A stretch of 64,000 bases of DNA from Cryptomeria japonica (lineage: Eukaryota; Streptophyta; Pinopsida; Cupressales; Cupressaceae). The position numbers and the translations under genes are program-made. Each line of letters starts with the position of its first letter. Position 1 is the stretch's first letter. Under the pieces are notes generated by a model. The model was not told where the DNA came from. It made no database searches and saw only the letters and a list, made by a program, of their open reading frames with translations. Where the stretch lies: positions 141,152,747 to 141,216,746 of the forward strand of contig NC_081412.1 of NCBI RefSeq assembly GCF_030272615.1, given 5' to 3'. Positions 9,781-21,240 of this stretch are shown piece by piece.

Positions 9781-10748
9781 TACAATTGGCCATATTTGAT
9801 TCATTTACATATGTTGTGTCATAAGTAGTTTATTGAAAACAATAAAAAAATTTAAAAATAAAAAGTATACACATATATATCATGAATATAATGACATAAA
9901 ATACAATAAAGGAACTTTCTATTTGTCTTTTATAGCTAAGAAATAGGAATGGTATTGATACTATCATGGGATGGAAAGTGTGAGCAGTCAAAATGTATCA
10001 AGTTAGAAATGACAAATGGTAGTCAATGGAGACAACCTACAAAATTTTGTGATAGTCTTTCATGATATTATAAGCAATCATCATGTAACTATGGTTCATC
10101 CTTGAGATTTAAAGCATCATGGTTTGTGAAAATAAGATCAAGGGACAATTCTATTCACATGAGCAACTATGATAAGACAAAAAAGACAACCTTACATAAT
10201 GGGCAGTCATGGCTTACAAAGAAAAGTGCTTAAAAAAAACAATCATATAGTAGAGATAGGGTAAGTGTAGAGTTTTAGATCAAAGAAAAGTGATATACAT
10301 TGTTAAAAAAATGGTAATAATGTACATGTTGCCTATTTTTTTCATGATAGTCCAAAAATGGCCCAACATAAGAAATCCCATATTTCCACTTATAAATTTT
10401 TGAAATAAATTTAATAGAGGTGTCAAGAAATATTATTAAATCAAATATCTTTGATTTAATAAAATAGGTAACAATTATGAAAGCTTCTATTTGTGGTAAA
10501 AAGTTTAATAATTTCAAAAAAAGGGGCCACATATTTTTGCATTGAGGGAGTCAAGCAACTGATAATCATTTCTATAACAACAACCTATGGGATCAAAAGA
10601 GGGTTATAGCAACATTTTTAGTCGCACGAAGATTAGTATCAAACCCTAGGGTAGTTATTAGAGAAAGAGTACATGTGTTATAGGCATCAATGAGTAGACA
10701 ATGAAGAACAACCATAGCCTCATATTCAATATCTTCAAACCCTAGGTA
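9781..10748. other. AT-rich filler up to the giant element
   Basis: I see no coding similarity here. It runs to the left target duplication of the giant gypsy element; its style matches the filler after 39445, as expected for the two halves of one pre-insertion locus. Confidence 0.5.
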
Positions 10749-10869
10749 GGGTGTGATAGGACCTAAAATTATGTCGTGCAAAATTTTGGTCATTCTGGTT
10801 TTATTGTGCCCTCTATCAAGATTTCAAGGTTTAGGGTTTTAGGGGTTGTGATTTCTAATTAAGTATTGA

Positions 10870-10877
10870 TATAAAAG
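10870..10877 (+). promoter_or_regulatory. TATA box 1 of the 5' LTR
   Basis: TATAAAAG in the context TTGATATAAAAGAAAAA, conserved in the 3' LTR at 32763-32770. It lies about 1,245 bases before the LTR gene's ATG and is the best candidate for that gene's promoter. Confidence 0.4.
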
Positions 10878-12114
10878 AAAAAACTTGAGCCTTTTATGTT
10901 CTGTTGTTACTTTTTCCCACTTAAGGCCGAGGGTTGTTTACTGTTGGTAGGGTCATTTTATTTCCTAAGCGCTAAGTTGTGTTAGATCGGTCTAAGATAT
11001 GATTTTCCTAAGTCACGTGAAAAATTTCCCTATAGTCGGTCTCATTTTAATGTTTGTTCCCACACCCATAATTTTCCTAAGACCGAAATTCCTAAGTATT
11101 TTGGCTAGTTGATACAGACAGGACAAATCTGATGGTCCACGCTTCCCTGTGGTCGAAAGTGCAAGGATGATAAAGACCATGACATCACGAGATGATGCCA
11201 CATGTGCTCAGAGAAGAAAGGTGAGCCGGTGGTTTGACTTTTCAAATTTTTGATATTACCAGTTCCCAACAGGTAAAACCCAAGTTACTAGAAATGAATG
11301 TTTCTGCACGTGCTTATATCAAGCGATAATGTTTTAATTCTGGTCTAAGAAATGCTTGGGAGTTAGCAGTCATTGTTAAGTGACCAGTGCAGTTAGAAAG
11401 TAAACAGAGAGAAGATCCAATGGTTTTCATGATCCCATGATCAAAAGATGTGAGGAGATTATGGACCGCGACATCACGATATGATGCCATGTGTCCAAGG
11501 CGGGCCAAGGAAAGCTGATGGTGGGGGCACTGAAAGTGGTGAAACAGGCAATGAGTTGGATGTGCCACATCATGCCAAGGATGGACCTGCTTGCCACATT
11601 GGACGGTAATTGTCAGATTGAATGGTTTGGTCCATAAGATTTGCCAACTTGAAAGATGATCGATGTTCAGGTTTTAAACTTTTCAAATGCAAGTTAGAGC
11701 TATTATTTCGCTCGTGTGAGTAGTAATGGTGGATGAGACATTGGCATTTCATTCTAGGTAGTAAAAAAAGTACTCTTAAAATATGTTCTTGATTCATAAA
11801 GAATTTCATAGTGATTTAGAAGACATTCCTATTGCTGAAGAAGGTTGAAATGATTCCTTGCAACACATAATCGCTATCCCTCTGGTGTAATCAAAATAGT
11901 AAGTTTGTTTGATCTCATTCATCTGTTCTTGAAATAATTGATGTTATAAATTATGCATGAAATTATAAGAAAAGAATTTCAATTGTTCTAGGGTTAGAAG
12001 CTAAACAGAGAAGAGTGAAATTTTCTTAAATTACTGTTGTAATCTAAATCTTGCGTTAGCCCTAGTATTTTCTTTCTCAATTTGAAGTTTTAGTAGAAAA
12101 CCCTAGTTCAAAAG

Positions 12115-15100
12115 ATGGCTCCCTCATGAAAACATTTAGGCCAAACTGATTACATGTAAAGGAATCTTTATGAATATTTCTTGGACAAATTGAAGCCCTT
12201 AACAAAAGATATACACCAAGGGTAGAGATTTATGAGTGGAAAAACCCTAGGAGAAGGGTTAATTGATAAAGCATTCCGCTTGGCGGATGTTAGTATACCA
12301 ATGACCGGATTAGAGATGTTCAAATTATGGTATGGAAAGAGGAACTTGCATTCCCCACTATCCACTCCCTGGTAGTATAATTTGGGTAAGTTAGTCGTGT
12401 CGGGTGTCTTCATGGATGTTGACCTTCTCAAGGCTATTGCAAACAGATATGACCCTATCTCAAGGGTTATTAGGGGAAATGAAGGAGATATTTTGTTCAC
12501 CATCAAAAGGGAAAAATTCCAAGAGATTTTTGACCTATATGAACCATCTGCAAACCTGGTGCAAGTAGACTTGAATGAGCTAAAAACAAAATACTATAAA
12601 ATGAAGGGGTTCATTAGAAGTAATTTCCTTCCAATGCATTTTGCTAGAGCAGGGACCACAACATACAATATTGGCCCTAGCTCAGAGGAACCATTCCCTA
12701 TTGGTACTTTTTCTCCCTACTTTCAGGCTACCTTTTTCTCTTTGTGTCAGGTATTGGGTTTCAATCCATTTACAATTATGCCACCTGATTTCATGTACAT
12801 GGCCATGCAAATTCAACATCTGGATTATACAATGGTTTTTGACTTTGCCCCATACCTTGAAAAAAAGAGTCATGAGGGATTACAGGATATTAAAAATGAA
12901 GTGGCTAGTGCTAAATTCTTCTGGTATTCCTTACTCATGCATATGTTCCTGTTTAGGAACACATATTACTTTGAGGGTACCATGAACCTCAAAAGGACAA
13001 TTGATAATAAGGAGATTCTAGTGCAGCTTTGGAGCATAGATATGTCTTGGGATAGATAAGAGGCTAGCTTTGTAAGATTTGATAACAACTTTGCTTCTAA
13101 GTTGAGGCAAAGGTTGACAATAAACCCATTGAGGATCCCCAAGGAGTTGCATGATTTTGTAAGGCCCAAAGAGAGGGTACCACTTCTCAGAATTTAGCAC
13201 AATTGGGGAGATTTTATCCCTTATCCTATAAGCACTGTTATCAGAATCTACAGTTTCTCTGGACAACCACATGTACTACCTTTCAAAGTTCTTTTGAGAA
13301 TGGGTTTTGCTGAGGTAATGTGGCAGATAGGATGCATTCATGACAAGGAATTAAAGTGAAGGGGCAAAGGAACAATTTTCCCTGACTACACTATCATCCC
13401 TTATTTTGTAATTCTAAAAGGAGGATATGAAAATTTTGATAAATTCTTTGCTCCATATCATTTGGGGGTGAGCATTGCTAGACACAGTGATCCTGAGGGC
13501 TTCTACAATATCTTCAAGACAAGAATAAAATGAGGTCTATTACCTCATGATCATAACTTTCCTAAGGATATAATTAGAAATGAATTTGATCTCATGACTC
13601 AGGAGGGGGAAATAAAAATGGACAATCTTTAGAAAGTTATGGGCTGCAATTCAAAAGATGGATCCAAATTATGATCTAGTGAAGGATTTTACACCATGTT
13701 GTGCTAAGGTCGACTTTGTTATGAAAAATTTCACTGAATTAAAGATAATTTTAAAGGAGAAGAAGGCCAAACTTGAAGAAGTTCATGACCGACAATAGTC
13801 AAGCTCACAACCTCCTTTGTTTGAAAGAGCAGGTGGCATGGTAGAAAGGAGACCTGTTCATGAATCTTCTCAAAAAAGAGCAAGAGAAGAAACAAGTGAT
13901 GAAGAGGAGAGTAGAAATGATAGTGGAAGGTTAGTAAGGAGAAAGGGTAAGAAGATAATGAGTACAAAGCCTTCCCTAAAGATGCAAATCAGGCCTTTTC
14001 AAGGAATCAAGATCATTGATCTTGAAGACTCAGACAAAAGTCCTTCGCCATCACCTATGCCCTTTTCACCTATAAGGAAGGATGAAGAATGAATGGAGGA
14101 AGATATGTTCATAGAAACAAATGCAAAAATGCAACTCAGTGTTCCTTTTTTCCCCCTAATTTGGAGTTGGACCTCACTCCTTTAGATATTCAAGGTAAAG
14201 CTTTCAGGGATGCAATAAAAGAGGCATGTGATAAGTTCCTTGAAGATGATACTTTTGTGAGGAGCCCAACCTTTCTACAACTAGCATGGAAGATAAAGAT
14301 TGAAGAATACAAAAGAAGAAGTACTAAGAAAAAGGCCCAAAGGCCAAACAGACCTGATCAAGAAAATCAAGAAGAAGTCAAGAGTGAAATGATGGAAGAG
14401 TTTAAGGAAATAAATGTCGATGAGGGCAGGAAGATTATAAGTCAAGCTGAAGTCCTGATCTTACTAGAATGGGACATAGCAGATGCAGTGGCTTTTGATG
14501 CAACCAGGAAATCAAAAGGCCAACATTTCAATTCAAAGGAGGAAGCAAGGTTGGCATTAAAAGGATAAGATTTTATGGATGATTATGCAACCTTGGCAAT
14601 ATGGGTGCTAGAGGAAGAACCTAGAAAGCCTAACATCAGTGACTTAAACCCCAATTTGAGGGGAGGCCTTATTATAAAAAGAGCATCTGACACATCAAGT
14701 GCATAGGCTACAAAGTTGAATGTTGATGTTGCTAAGTTGTCACATGAGACTTCAAAAAGAGAAGCCTCAGAAAAGGCAGAGCTAATGAGAAAGTTGATAG
14801 TAGACTCAATAGTGTTCATGCCTGATATTCTTTATTATTCAATGCTATTAAAAAATTTGATGATGATAAAGAAGTGGCAATTCCTTTGTTTACAAAATGG
14901 TTGCAAAGGGGAAATGATCGTAGAATAATGTCCATGGCTTCTAAGTATCATTCTTAGAGACCATGTGCACTCCAACCAAGGTACTTGTTGGTAAAATCAA
15001 TGCAAGAAGCCCAAATTTTGCCAGAAAATATAGAAAGAAAGGTAAGGGAACTGATGAAAAGTTTCAGTGAGTTGAATAAAACTCTTTTGCCAGATATTGA

Positions 15101-15338
15101 ATATGAAGAAGGGGTAGTTAAGCCTCTACAATTTTGGAAGGAAGAGGTAGAAAGAGTCATCAGTACCTACGTAGAGCTAATATGTGAAGGGATAAACATG
15201 GATATGCTAGAGGATAGCATAGATAAAATAATTGCCTTGGGGTCATTTTTTGAAACTTTTGAAAGAGAGGCAAACAAAGTAGCCATTAAATATATTCCAT
15301 ACAGGGCACAAGTCGATGAAGTCATGAGATTTGACTAG
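12115..15338 (+). pseudogene. LTR-encoded unknown protein, copy B
   Basis: The start ATGGCTCCC at 12115 matches copies A and C. Pieces in order: a broken N-terminus to 12381; an open stretch 12382-13059 (GKLVVSGVFMDVDLL, YDPISR, SLCQVLGF, KFFWYSLLMHMFLF, QLWSIDMSWDR); a broken part to 13796 with HNWGDFIPYP and GRGKGTIFPDY; then a basic, Ser-rich middle (13817-14092). A block follows with ACDKFLEDDTFV and LLEWDIADAV (14089-14568), then a K/E-rich, coiled-coil-like end (14716-15338). I count at least eight private or shared stops and one shared frameshift near 14850. The total would be about 1,070 codons. It matches no gag or pol domain I know. Function unknown; the strand and position inside the LTR are certain. 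Confidence 0.75.
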
Positions 15339-15630
15339 CCATCCGATGAAGAGTATAGTGCATGGAGTAGTATGTATCTGAATGATGAATAAAGGTTGTG
15401 AATAGTTTGATATAACTATTTTTGTCTTCTAGTGGCAAATATTTTTTGAACTGGTATAACAGAAATGGTGGTAAAATTCATCATGAGTTTAGAGAAGCGA
15501 CCAAAGACTTTGATCCTATATGAGAGAAATCAAGGATGGGATATTTTTGTAACAAAATGTAGTTGTATGTGATCATTTTGAGATGATAGGTGTCTCCTCT
15601 GGTCTGAAGCTTGTTTGCTCCCTTGTTTTT

Positions 15631-15640
15631 TATAAAAGGG
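15631..15640 (+). promoter_or_regulatory. TATA box 2 of the 5' LTR
   Basis: TATAAAAGGG in the context GTTTTTTATAAAAGGGAATTCAGG, conserved at 37507-37516 in the 3' LTR. It lies 3' of the LTR gene and about 970 bases before the LTR end, so it is well placed to start the genomic RNA. Confidence 0.5.
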
Positions 15641-16597
15641 AATTCAGGGTTATGAGATGGGGTTCCTATTTTTTGTCCCTTGAGTGTTCTGAATTTCTAG
15701 TTCCAATAGAAAAGTCTAGGTGAAACGAAAAAGTTGTAAAAGGTCATTTGTAGAGCAAAATAGAAAGAGTCTTATGCCTATTTTTCTGTAGGTTCTTGAA
15801 GGAGTTATGTATGAATTGTATTTTGACAGAGACAACTGAATTATTCGATAGAAATATAATTCAAACCCATTTCTCTCCACTCTATCATTCTATCATATTT
15901 TTAATGAATATCATCAAGGATTTTATCATTCATTGCACTGTTGTGGTGTATGTATTTTCTGTTCATGCTTTTGTCTAAGGGGCCAATTAAATGCTTGAGT
16001 AGAATTACAAAGTGGTAGGGATATTTGCAGGGATTTTGATAAGTAGTTTTGGGGTTGGGGTTGCAAATATTATGTATTGCAAGGGAATATTATCTTAGGT
16101 TTATATGTTGTTAGATAAATTTTGTCGAGATACATTTTATGTAGTATGAATTCATGTACCCAATTGAGTAAGGCACCGATCACAATGAAGAAATTTTCTT
16201 GGTATTGATTTTCTGTTTGGAATCATCACTTATTTGCTATAATTTGTTGAATATCAGAATATTTTCATTTACATGTATTTTGTTATGTGCATTTAATCAT
16301 CTCATGCTCCAAACTAGCTGAGGATCATTGAGTAATCATTCTCCCTTTCTGTCGAGCCTTTATATGAGATTATCTACTTTGTTTCATGTATAATTTGTTA
16401 GTGTGGCATAGAGATCACAAATTGGCATGGGGATCACCTTCTCGGGTTTCGCAAAGCCCAAAGTGCAGAAGGATCTTGTATCGCTGTTGATGTCGGTCCA
16501 AGTCTGAACAATATTAACAGTTGGAAGTGGCTTTCCATAGATATTTAGAGGAAATAGCTTGGTCTTTGCCTTGTGTCAGTGTAAACCCATTTTTGGG

Positions 16598-16800
16598 CAC
16601 CAACAAAAATGGTGACTCAGCTAGGAAAATGAACTGTTGAGAATCTCCGGTTAGAAAAATATTTTCTTAATATATAGTTGAGATTATCCCATCGGAGTCA
16701 CCAACAAAAATGGTGACTCTGCTGGGGAATGAACTATGGAGAATTTCTAGTTAGAAAGAGTTTTGTTTAATATATAGTAGAGGTTTTCATAGTATCTCTA
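16598..16800 (+). repeat. 101-bp tandem duplication of LTR end and primer site
   Basis: CACCAACAAAAATGGTGACTC occurs at 16598 and again at 16699. About 100 bases after each also align, with AATGAACT.TGGAGAAT and TTAATATATAG. The 3' LTR shows that the true LTR end is the first copy. Confidence 0.8.
16610..16627 (+). other. Primer-binding site, giant gypsy element
   Basis: TGGTGACTCAGCTAGGAA begins 4 bases after the LTR end. A better-preserved version, TGGTGACTCTGCTGGGGAA, lies in the second tandem copy at 16711. The sequence resembles the TGGCGACTC.(C/G)CTGGGGA primer sites of plant Tat-type elements; the tRNA cannot be fixed by eye. Confidence 0.6.
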
Positions 16801-16804
16801 TGAT

Positions 16805-19136
16805 TTGACAGTTGAGCCCACGATTTTGTGTTTTTGGTTCATGTTCTCCTATGAAAAGGGTGTTTTACGTTTTCATGAGAAAGACATTCCAGTTTGTGAA
16901 CAAGGTTCACAATTTTTTTTCAAAGATTACCAAGTATTGTATTATTTGATATCCCAAAGAAATTTGGGTGACGACTCTAAGGTTTCTACGCCAGTGCATA
17001 TATTTTTGAATAATTCTAACAAATTTTTGAATGATTTTGTTACTATGAGTAAAGTGAAGAACACCAGAGGTTACATGAGGTTGCATCTTATAGAAAAGAT
17101 GGAAGAGCTTCATGGAGCTCTATAGAGACAAGGGACAAGAAGAAATGTAGAAACAAGCACCGCTCCCTCATCATGGAAACCTAAGCACAAGAATGCAAGT
17201 AAGTCACAGTTAAATCCTGTTCCTAAGATTCATGCATCGTCTTCTAAAAGTTCTGAATCAGATAGTTTAGGATTTTTCAATTCCTTGTTTGATACACCTA
17301 TTCAAGAAGAGATACAACCGCATAGGAAAGAATGTACTCAAGTTCAGTATTCAGAAAAGAAAAGAGGTTGAAGTAGAAGTAGAAGTCACCAAAGTGAAAA
17401 TGCTATTGGTGTACTCCTCCTTTGGGTCTCACAACAAATTTTTCTCATGGTTATGAATCAATCTGAGAATAAGGTAATGTGAACTTAATTGATTTAGATG
17501 ATACTTCTAGATCTGAGATAACTTTACAAGATCCTGAAGAAGTTTTTGGAGACACATTGAGAAGAGAACACCAAGAAAAAATAGATTTGAGAAGTAAAAG
17601 AGAAAAGGAAAAGGAATCTAAAGTTATTAGAGTTGTAATAGAGAGAGATGGTTTAATACAACAATTAGCAACACTCAAAGCCTTGGCTCAGGAAAATGAT
17701 AAGCCTAGTGTTGAGGGCCCTATTTTAAGAGAGATCTTAGATAAAAAATCTGAAAATATCACAAAGGAAAAGACCAAGAGTAATATGGATAACTAGGGGC
17801 TAGTAGATCCTAGTAAGCCAAGTGTTCGGATTCCTAAGCTAGATCTGGATAAAGGAAAACAAAAGGTATCTAGTATTAAGATAGATGATAAAAAAAATTC
17901 AACTATCCCAGATCTAAGCCGAAAGTTATCCCAAATTGATATTGAGCTAGAAACAACTAAAATAGAAAATGAAACTCTTGCGAAAGAGTTGAAGAGAGTT
18001 GAAATGGAAGCCTCAAATGCAAAGATGAAAAGGAAAATTGATTTCCTTAAGTTGTCAATATTAAATAGTGCTTCATTCATTGCTGGCCCATCAAAAACTC
18101 GGGTTATTTCTGGTGTAATTTCTACAACAACACCAAATGTCAATACAAATACTCTTTCCCAAAATGTTCAGAATACCGGGGTTCCAATTATTGGGAAGAG
18201 AATCGAGGCGGCTACTCAAAATAGTAGTCAACCCCAACTTTCTAAAGATTTTAATACTGTTTATGGGGTTAGCACTAGAACAGATGCTATTGTAGCTAAT
18301 ACCACAACAAATGTTGCAAGACGAGCTACTGTTGGGCAATTTCAAAGAAGACCTATTCATCTAGAAAGATATAGGCATTTGCATTTTGATGGGATCCCAA
18401 AATATCCTAATGTAATCCCAAATGACTTAAGGGATAAATTCAGTAAGTTTGCAGGCAGTAATGCTATTACTAGCGAGGAACATCTGAAGGCATTCACTGA
18501 TAAGTTAAATGACTATGAGGTGGAGCATGAGGATATTGTTATGAAACTATTTGTGAAATCTTTGACAGAGTATTCTAGGGATTGGTACAGAGGATTGCCA
18601 ACTGCAAGTATCAACTCCTGGGAAGAATTTGAGGGATTTTTAAAGAGAATTATGGTGATAAAATGAATCCAAGCTTCATGTTAAATGAGTTCAATAATAT
18701 TAAGAAGTCATTAAATGAGGACTTGGCTGATTTCAATATCAAGTTTCAAAAGGCTATGCATAAGTTGTTTCAGGTTTTAAGGTTTGATGATAATGTTTGT
18801 TTGACCACATATATGAATGCATTTGATGCAAAAATGACATATATCCTTAGAGATAAAGATCCTCAAACTCTAAGAGATGCGTTTAGGATAGCTATTAATG
18901 TTGAAGGAAATAGAAGAGCTTTAGGTAAGATTGGAAGGACAGAGGATCCTATATTTTATAAGAGTGCCAAAGACAAAGTTGAAAAGTCTTTAGGGACAAA
19001 ACCTAAAGAGGAAGACAAATGGGATAATTTACTTAATACCTTGAAGGATCTGAAATTAACTATGGCAAAAAATGACAAGGGTCCTATACCAAAAAAGACA
19101 CACTTTAATAAATTTAATAGACCACCAAGATTGTAG
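16805..19136 (+). pseudogene. Gag of the giant gypsy element
   Basis: The region starts with a 106-codon frame (16805-17125) of unknown role, then a Ser/Lys-rich linker with stops. A charged, coiled-coil-like segment (17479-18060) precedes the conserved gag core. That core reads DGIPKYPNVIP, DKFSKFAG, HLKAFTDKLNDYEVEHEDIVMKLFVKSL, WYRGLPTASINSWEEF and then LNEDLADFNIKFQKAM, which fits the retrotransposon gag (capsid) family. The core is split by a frame change at 18660-18666: the first part ends IMVIK and the next frame starts MNPSF. No CCHC zinc knuckle is visible. The frame ends at 19136 (RPPRL, stop). Confidence 0.75.
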
Positions 19137-19235
19137 GATTATCCTTATAACACAAATTGGAAGGATGGAAAAGATTTTCAGCAGCAAAAGGGCAAACAGG
19201 AACAATAAAATCTTGACCCATTGTAGAAACACACA

Positions 19236-20130
19236 GTGAATATGGTGGAGGACACACCTTGGCGTGTTTCTTGTCAATCACCCCATTCACCTGAATATTG
19301 TGCTGCAACACAATTTATTTCTACCAAGGATGAGCTACATGAAGAAGAGGAAGAACCTTTTGAAGGTGATAATGTTGATTGTCTCATGATTACTTCTTAT
19401 CTTGGAGAAGCAGAATATTCTTCTGACATTGAAACCCAGGACTTTGATATAGATTATCAAAGGCAAATAAATGAATCATATCATCAACAAGTTTTCTCTG
19501 ATGAAGAGTTATCTATTGATAACTGAATGTTTAATGTTGAACAAGGTGAGAGTTTTGTGTCCTGGAGAAGACCCTTAGATGAAGAAATTTCCAAAATAAT
19601 AGATGCTATGATAGCTTAGGTTAAAAGTAAATCAATTGAGAAACATTACTGTTGGTGAAGACCTGGGCAAGCCTTCTCGTTTATTTGTCAAAGAATTAAA
19701 AAATAAAGGCAAAGAGGTCAAGGAGGATAAGTCAGGAAAGGATGCAATCAAAATTAAGGAGGTCAAGAAAAAGGAGTGGGCTAAGAAAGCTGAGTTTGTA
19801 AAACCTAATGAGAAAAATTATTTACCTAAGGTGAAGGCAAAGATGGTTGAAAAATCTGCTTCACTTGCTGAAGAAGACTTGAAGAAAACACAAAATATTG
19901 GAGGCAACAAACCAAAGAAACATGAAGAACAATCAGGTATGTCTATTGAACTACCAAATTACACACCTATGGATATGCTTCAGTTTCTTTCTCAGATTAC
20001 AGTTAAAGTTCCTTTACAAGAAATTCTAAGAATTGAAGAGCATAGAGAGAAATCCATGGTGTGGGTCAAGGGTATTTCTCATTCTGTTGAAATTGAAAAT
20101 GAGAATGTGTCTCATAATGTAAAGGAATGA
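19236..20130 (+). pseudogene. Gag C-terminal / pre-protease linker
   Basis: Two frames (19236-19526 and 19636-20130) are separated by stops. The first is acidic. The second is very rich in Lys and Glu (KEVKEDKSGKD, KKKEWAKKAEF) and ends in YTPMDMLQFLSQITVKVPLQEILRIEE. A segment of this kind (IPL.EILRI) sits just upstream of the protease in many plant gypsy elements. No zinc finger seen. Confidence 0.55.
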
Positions 20131-20229
20131 ATGATTAAAAATGAGACAAAGGATAAAGAGTTAGAGGGAATGGTTTCTTAGATTCCCCAAATTTATCTTG
20201 AAGATAGAGTAGGTGAGAGCTCTGATAAT

Positions 20230-20499
20230 GTAGATCCTTTCTTTTCAAGTGTTATTATAAATGGAGGAGTTCTGAAGAATTGTATGATTGATTCTATGGC
20301 TTCAAATAATGTCATGCCAGTAAGAATAATGCAATCCATGGGTTTAAAGTTAGATACTCCTCAGGTAAGATGTTGTGCTATGAATTCAAGAGAAGTGCTT
20401 GTGATAGGTACTATAAAGGCACTACCTTATAAACTTGTTGCTTTCCCTGGGAAGGAATTAACCATGAGTGTCCTAGTTGTAGACATCCCACCGCATTAG
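20230..20499 (+). pseudogene. Aspartic protease domain, giant gypsy element
   Basis: VIINGGVLKNCMIDSMASNNVMP corresponds to the retropepsin active site; in active relatives this is a D-S-G-A-S type signature. Here the Gly is Met (GATTCTATGGCTTCA), which should abolish activity. The following MQSMGLKLDTP and TMSVLVVDIPPH are the usual downstream strands of plant gypsy proteases. A TAG at 20497-20499 ends the frame. It is fused to the archaeal-type RNase H region by only about 250 bases. Confidence 0.7.
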
Positions 20500-20699
20500 G
20501 TGATGCTATTGTCAAGAAAGTGGAGTTCCTCTATGGGTCAAAGTTTGCAGTGCGACCTGTCTTATGCTACCTTTTGCATTGATGGTAATAATGTAAAGGT
20601 TAAAAGAGAATCCAAGGTACCATATATGATGGTGCATGCAGCAAAATCTAATGAGGACATGATTTGTTTTGTAGACATAGGAATAAATGCATTCAGGGT

Positions 20700-21240
20700 T
20701 GAAGATTCTCCACAGAAGAAAAAGGAACAACCTGCACTATTGGATGAAGAAGTAGAAAAATCATCAGGAGATGATAATTTGTGGACTATGTATTTTGATG
20801 GAGTCAGTTATAAAGAGGGCTCGATTGTAGGTGTGTTATTCATATCACCCCTTGGAGAAACTTTTAAATTTTCTTTTACTCAAGCCTTTGCATGTACAAA
20901 TAATGTGGTAGAGTATGAAGCATTGTTGCTGGGGTTGAGACTATCTGAAAAACATGGGATAAAGAATCTAAAAGTTGTTGGAGATTATGAGTTAGTCATA
21001 TCCCAAATCAGATCTAAATATGCATAAAAAAATAAAAGGTTGAAGCAGTATATAAATGTTGTATGGGATCAAATTGAGAATTTTGATGCATTTGGTATTG
21101 AATGGAAGGAAGGAAGCCACAACAAAATGGCATATCTCCTGACAAATAGAGCTCTAAGGTCAAAGGATATCACTTTTGCTGGAATCTCAAAAATTGAGAT
21201 TCAAACGAGGCCTTCAATCCCTAATAACATTGAAAGCTAG
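20700..21240 (+). pseudogene. Archaeal-type RNase H (aRH), upstream of RT
   Basis: The fold signatures run WTMYFDGVSYKEGS, VVEYEALLLGLRLSEKHGI, VVGDYELVISQI, a stop at 21025-21027, QYINVVWDQIENFDAFGIEW and HNKMAYLLTNRAL. The first Asp (YFDG), the Glu (VEYEA) and the second Asp (GDYELV) of the RNase H active site are present. The fourth position, normally AD.L, is Tyr (AYLL). This is a second RNase H besides the ordinary one at 23507-23920. It lies between protease and RT, whereas to my recollection most plant Tat elements carry it after the RT-RNase H. It is dead through the stop and the lost Asp. Confidence 0.75.

Larger units (their letters stand above)
10754..16605 (+). repeat. 5' LTR of the giant gypsy element (5,852 bp)
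   Basis: It starts TGATAGGACCTAAAATTATG right after GGGTG and ends ACCCATTTTTGGGCACCAACA. The whole length is matched by the 3' LTR at 32647-39439, except for the solo LTR inserted in the latter. By eye the first 200 bases differ at roughly one position in ten. The LTR contains a gene (12115-15338) and two TATAAAAG boxes. Confidence 0.92.

Noticed and set aside
16805-17125. Possible separate accessory gene upstream of gag
   Set aside because: Position and later charged linker fit a gag N-terminal extension; no evidence for an independent gene.
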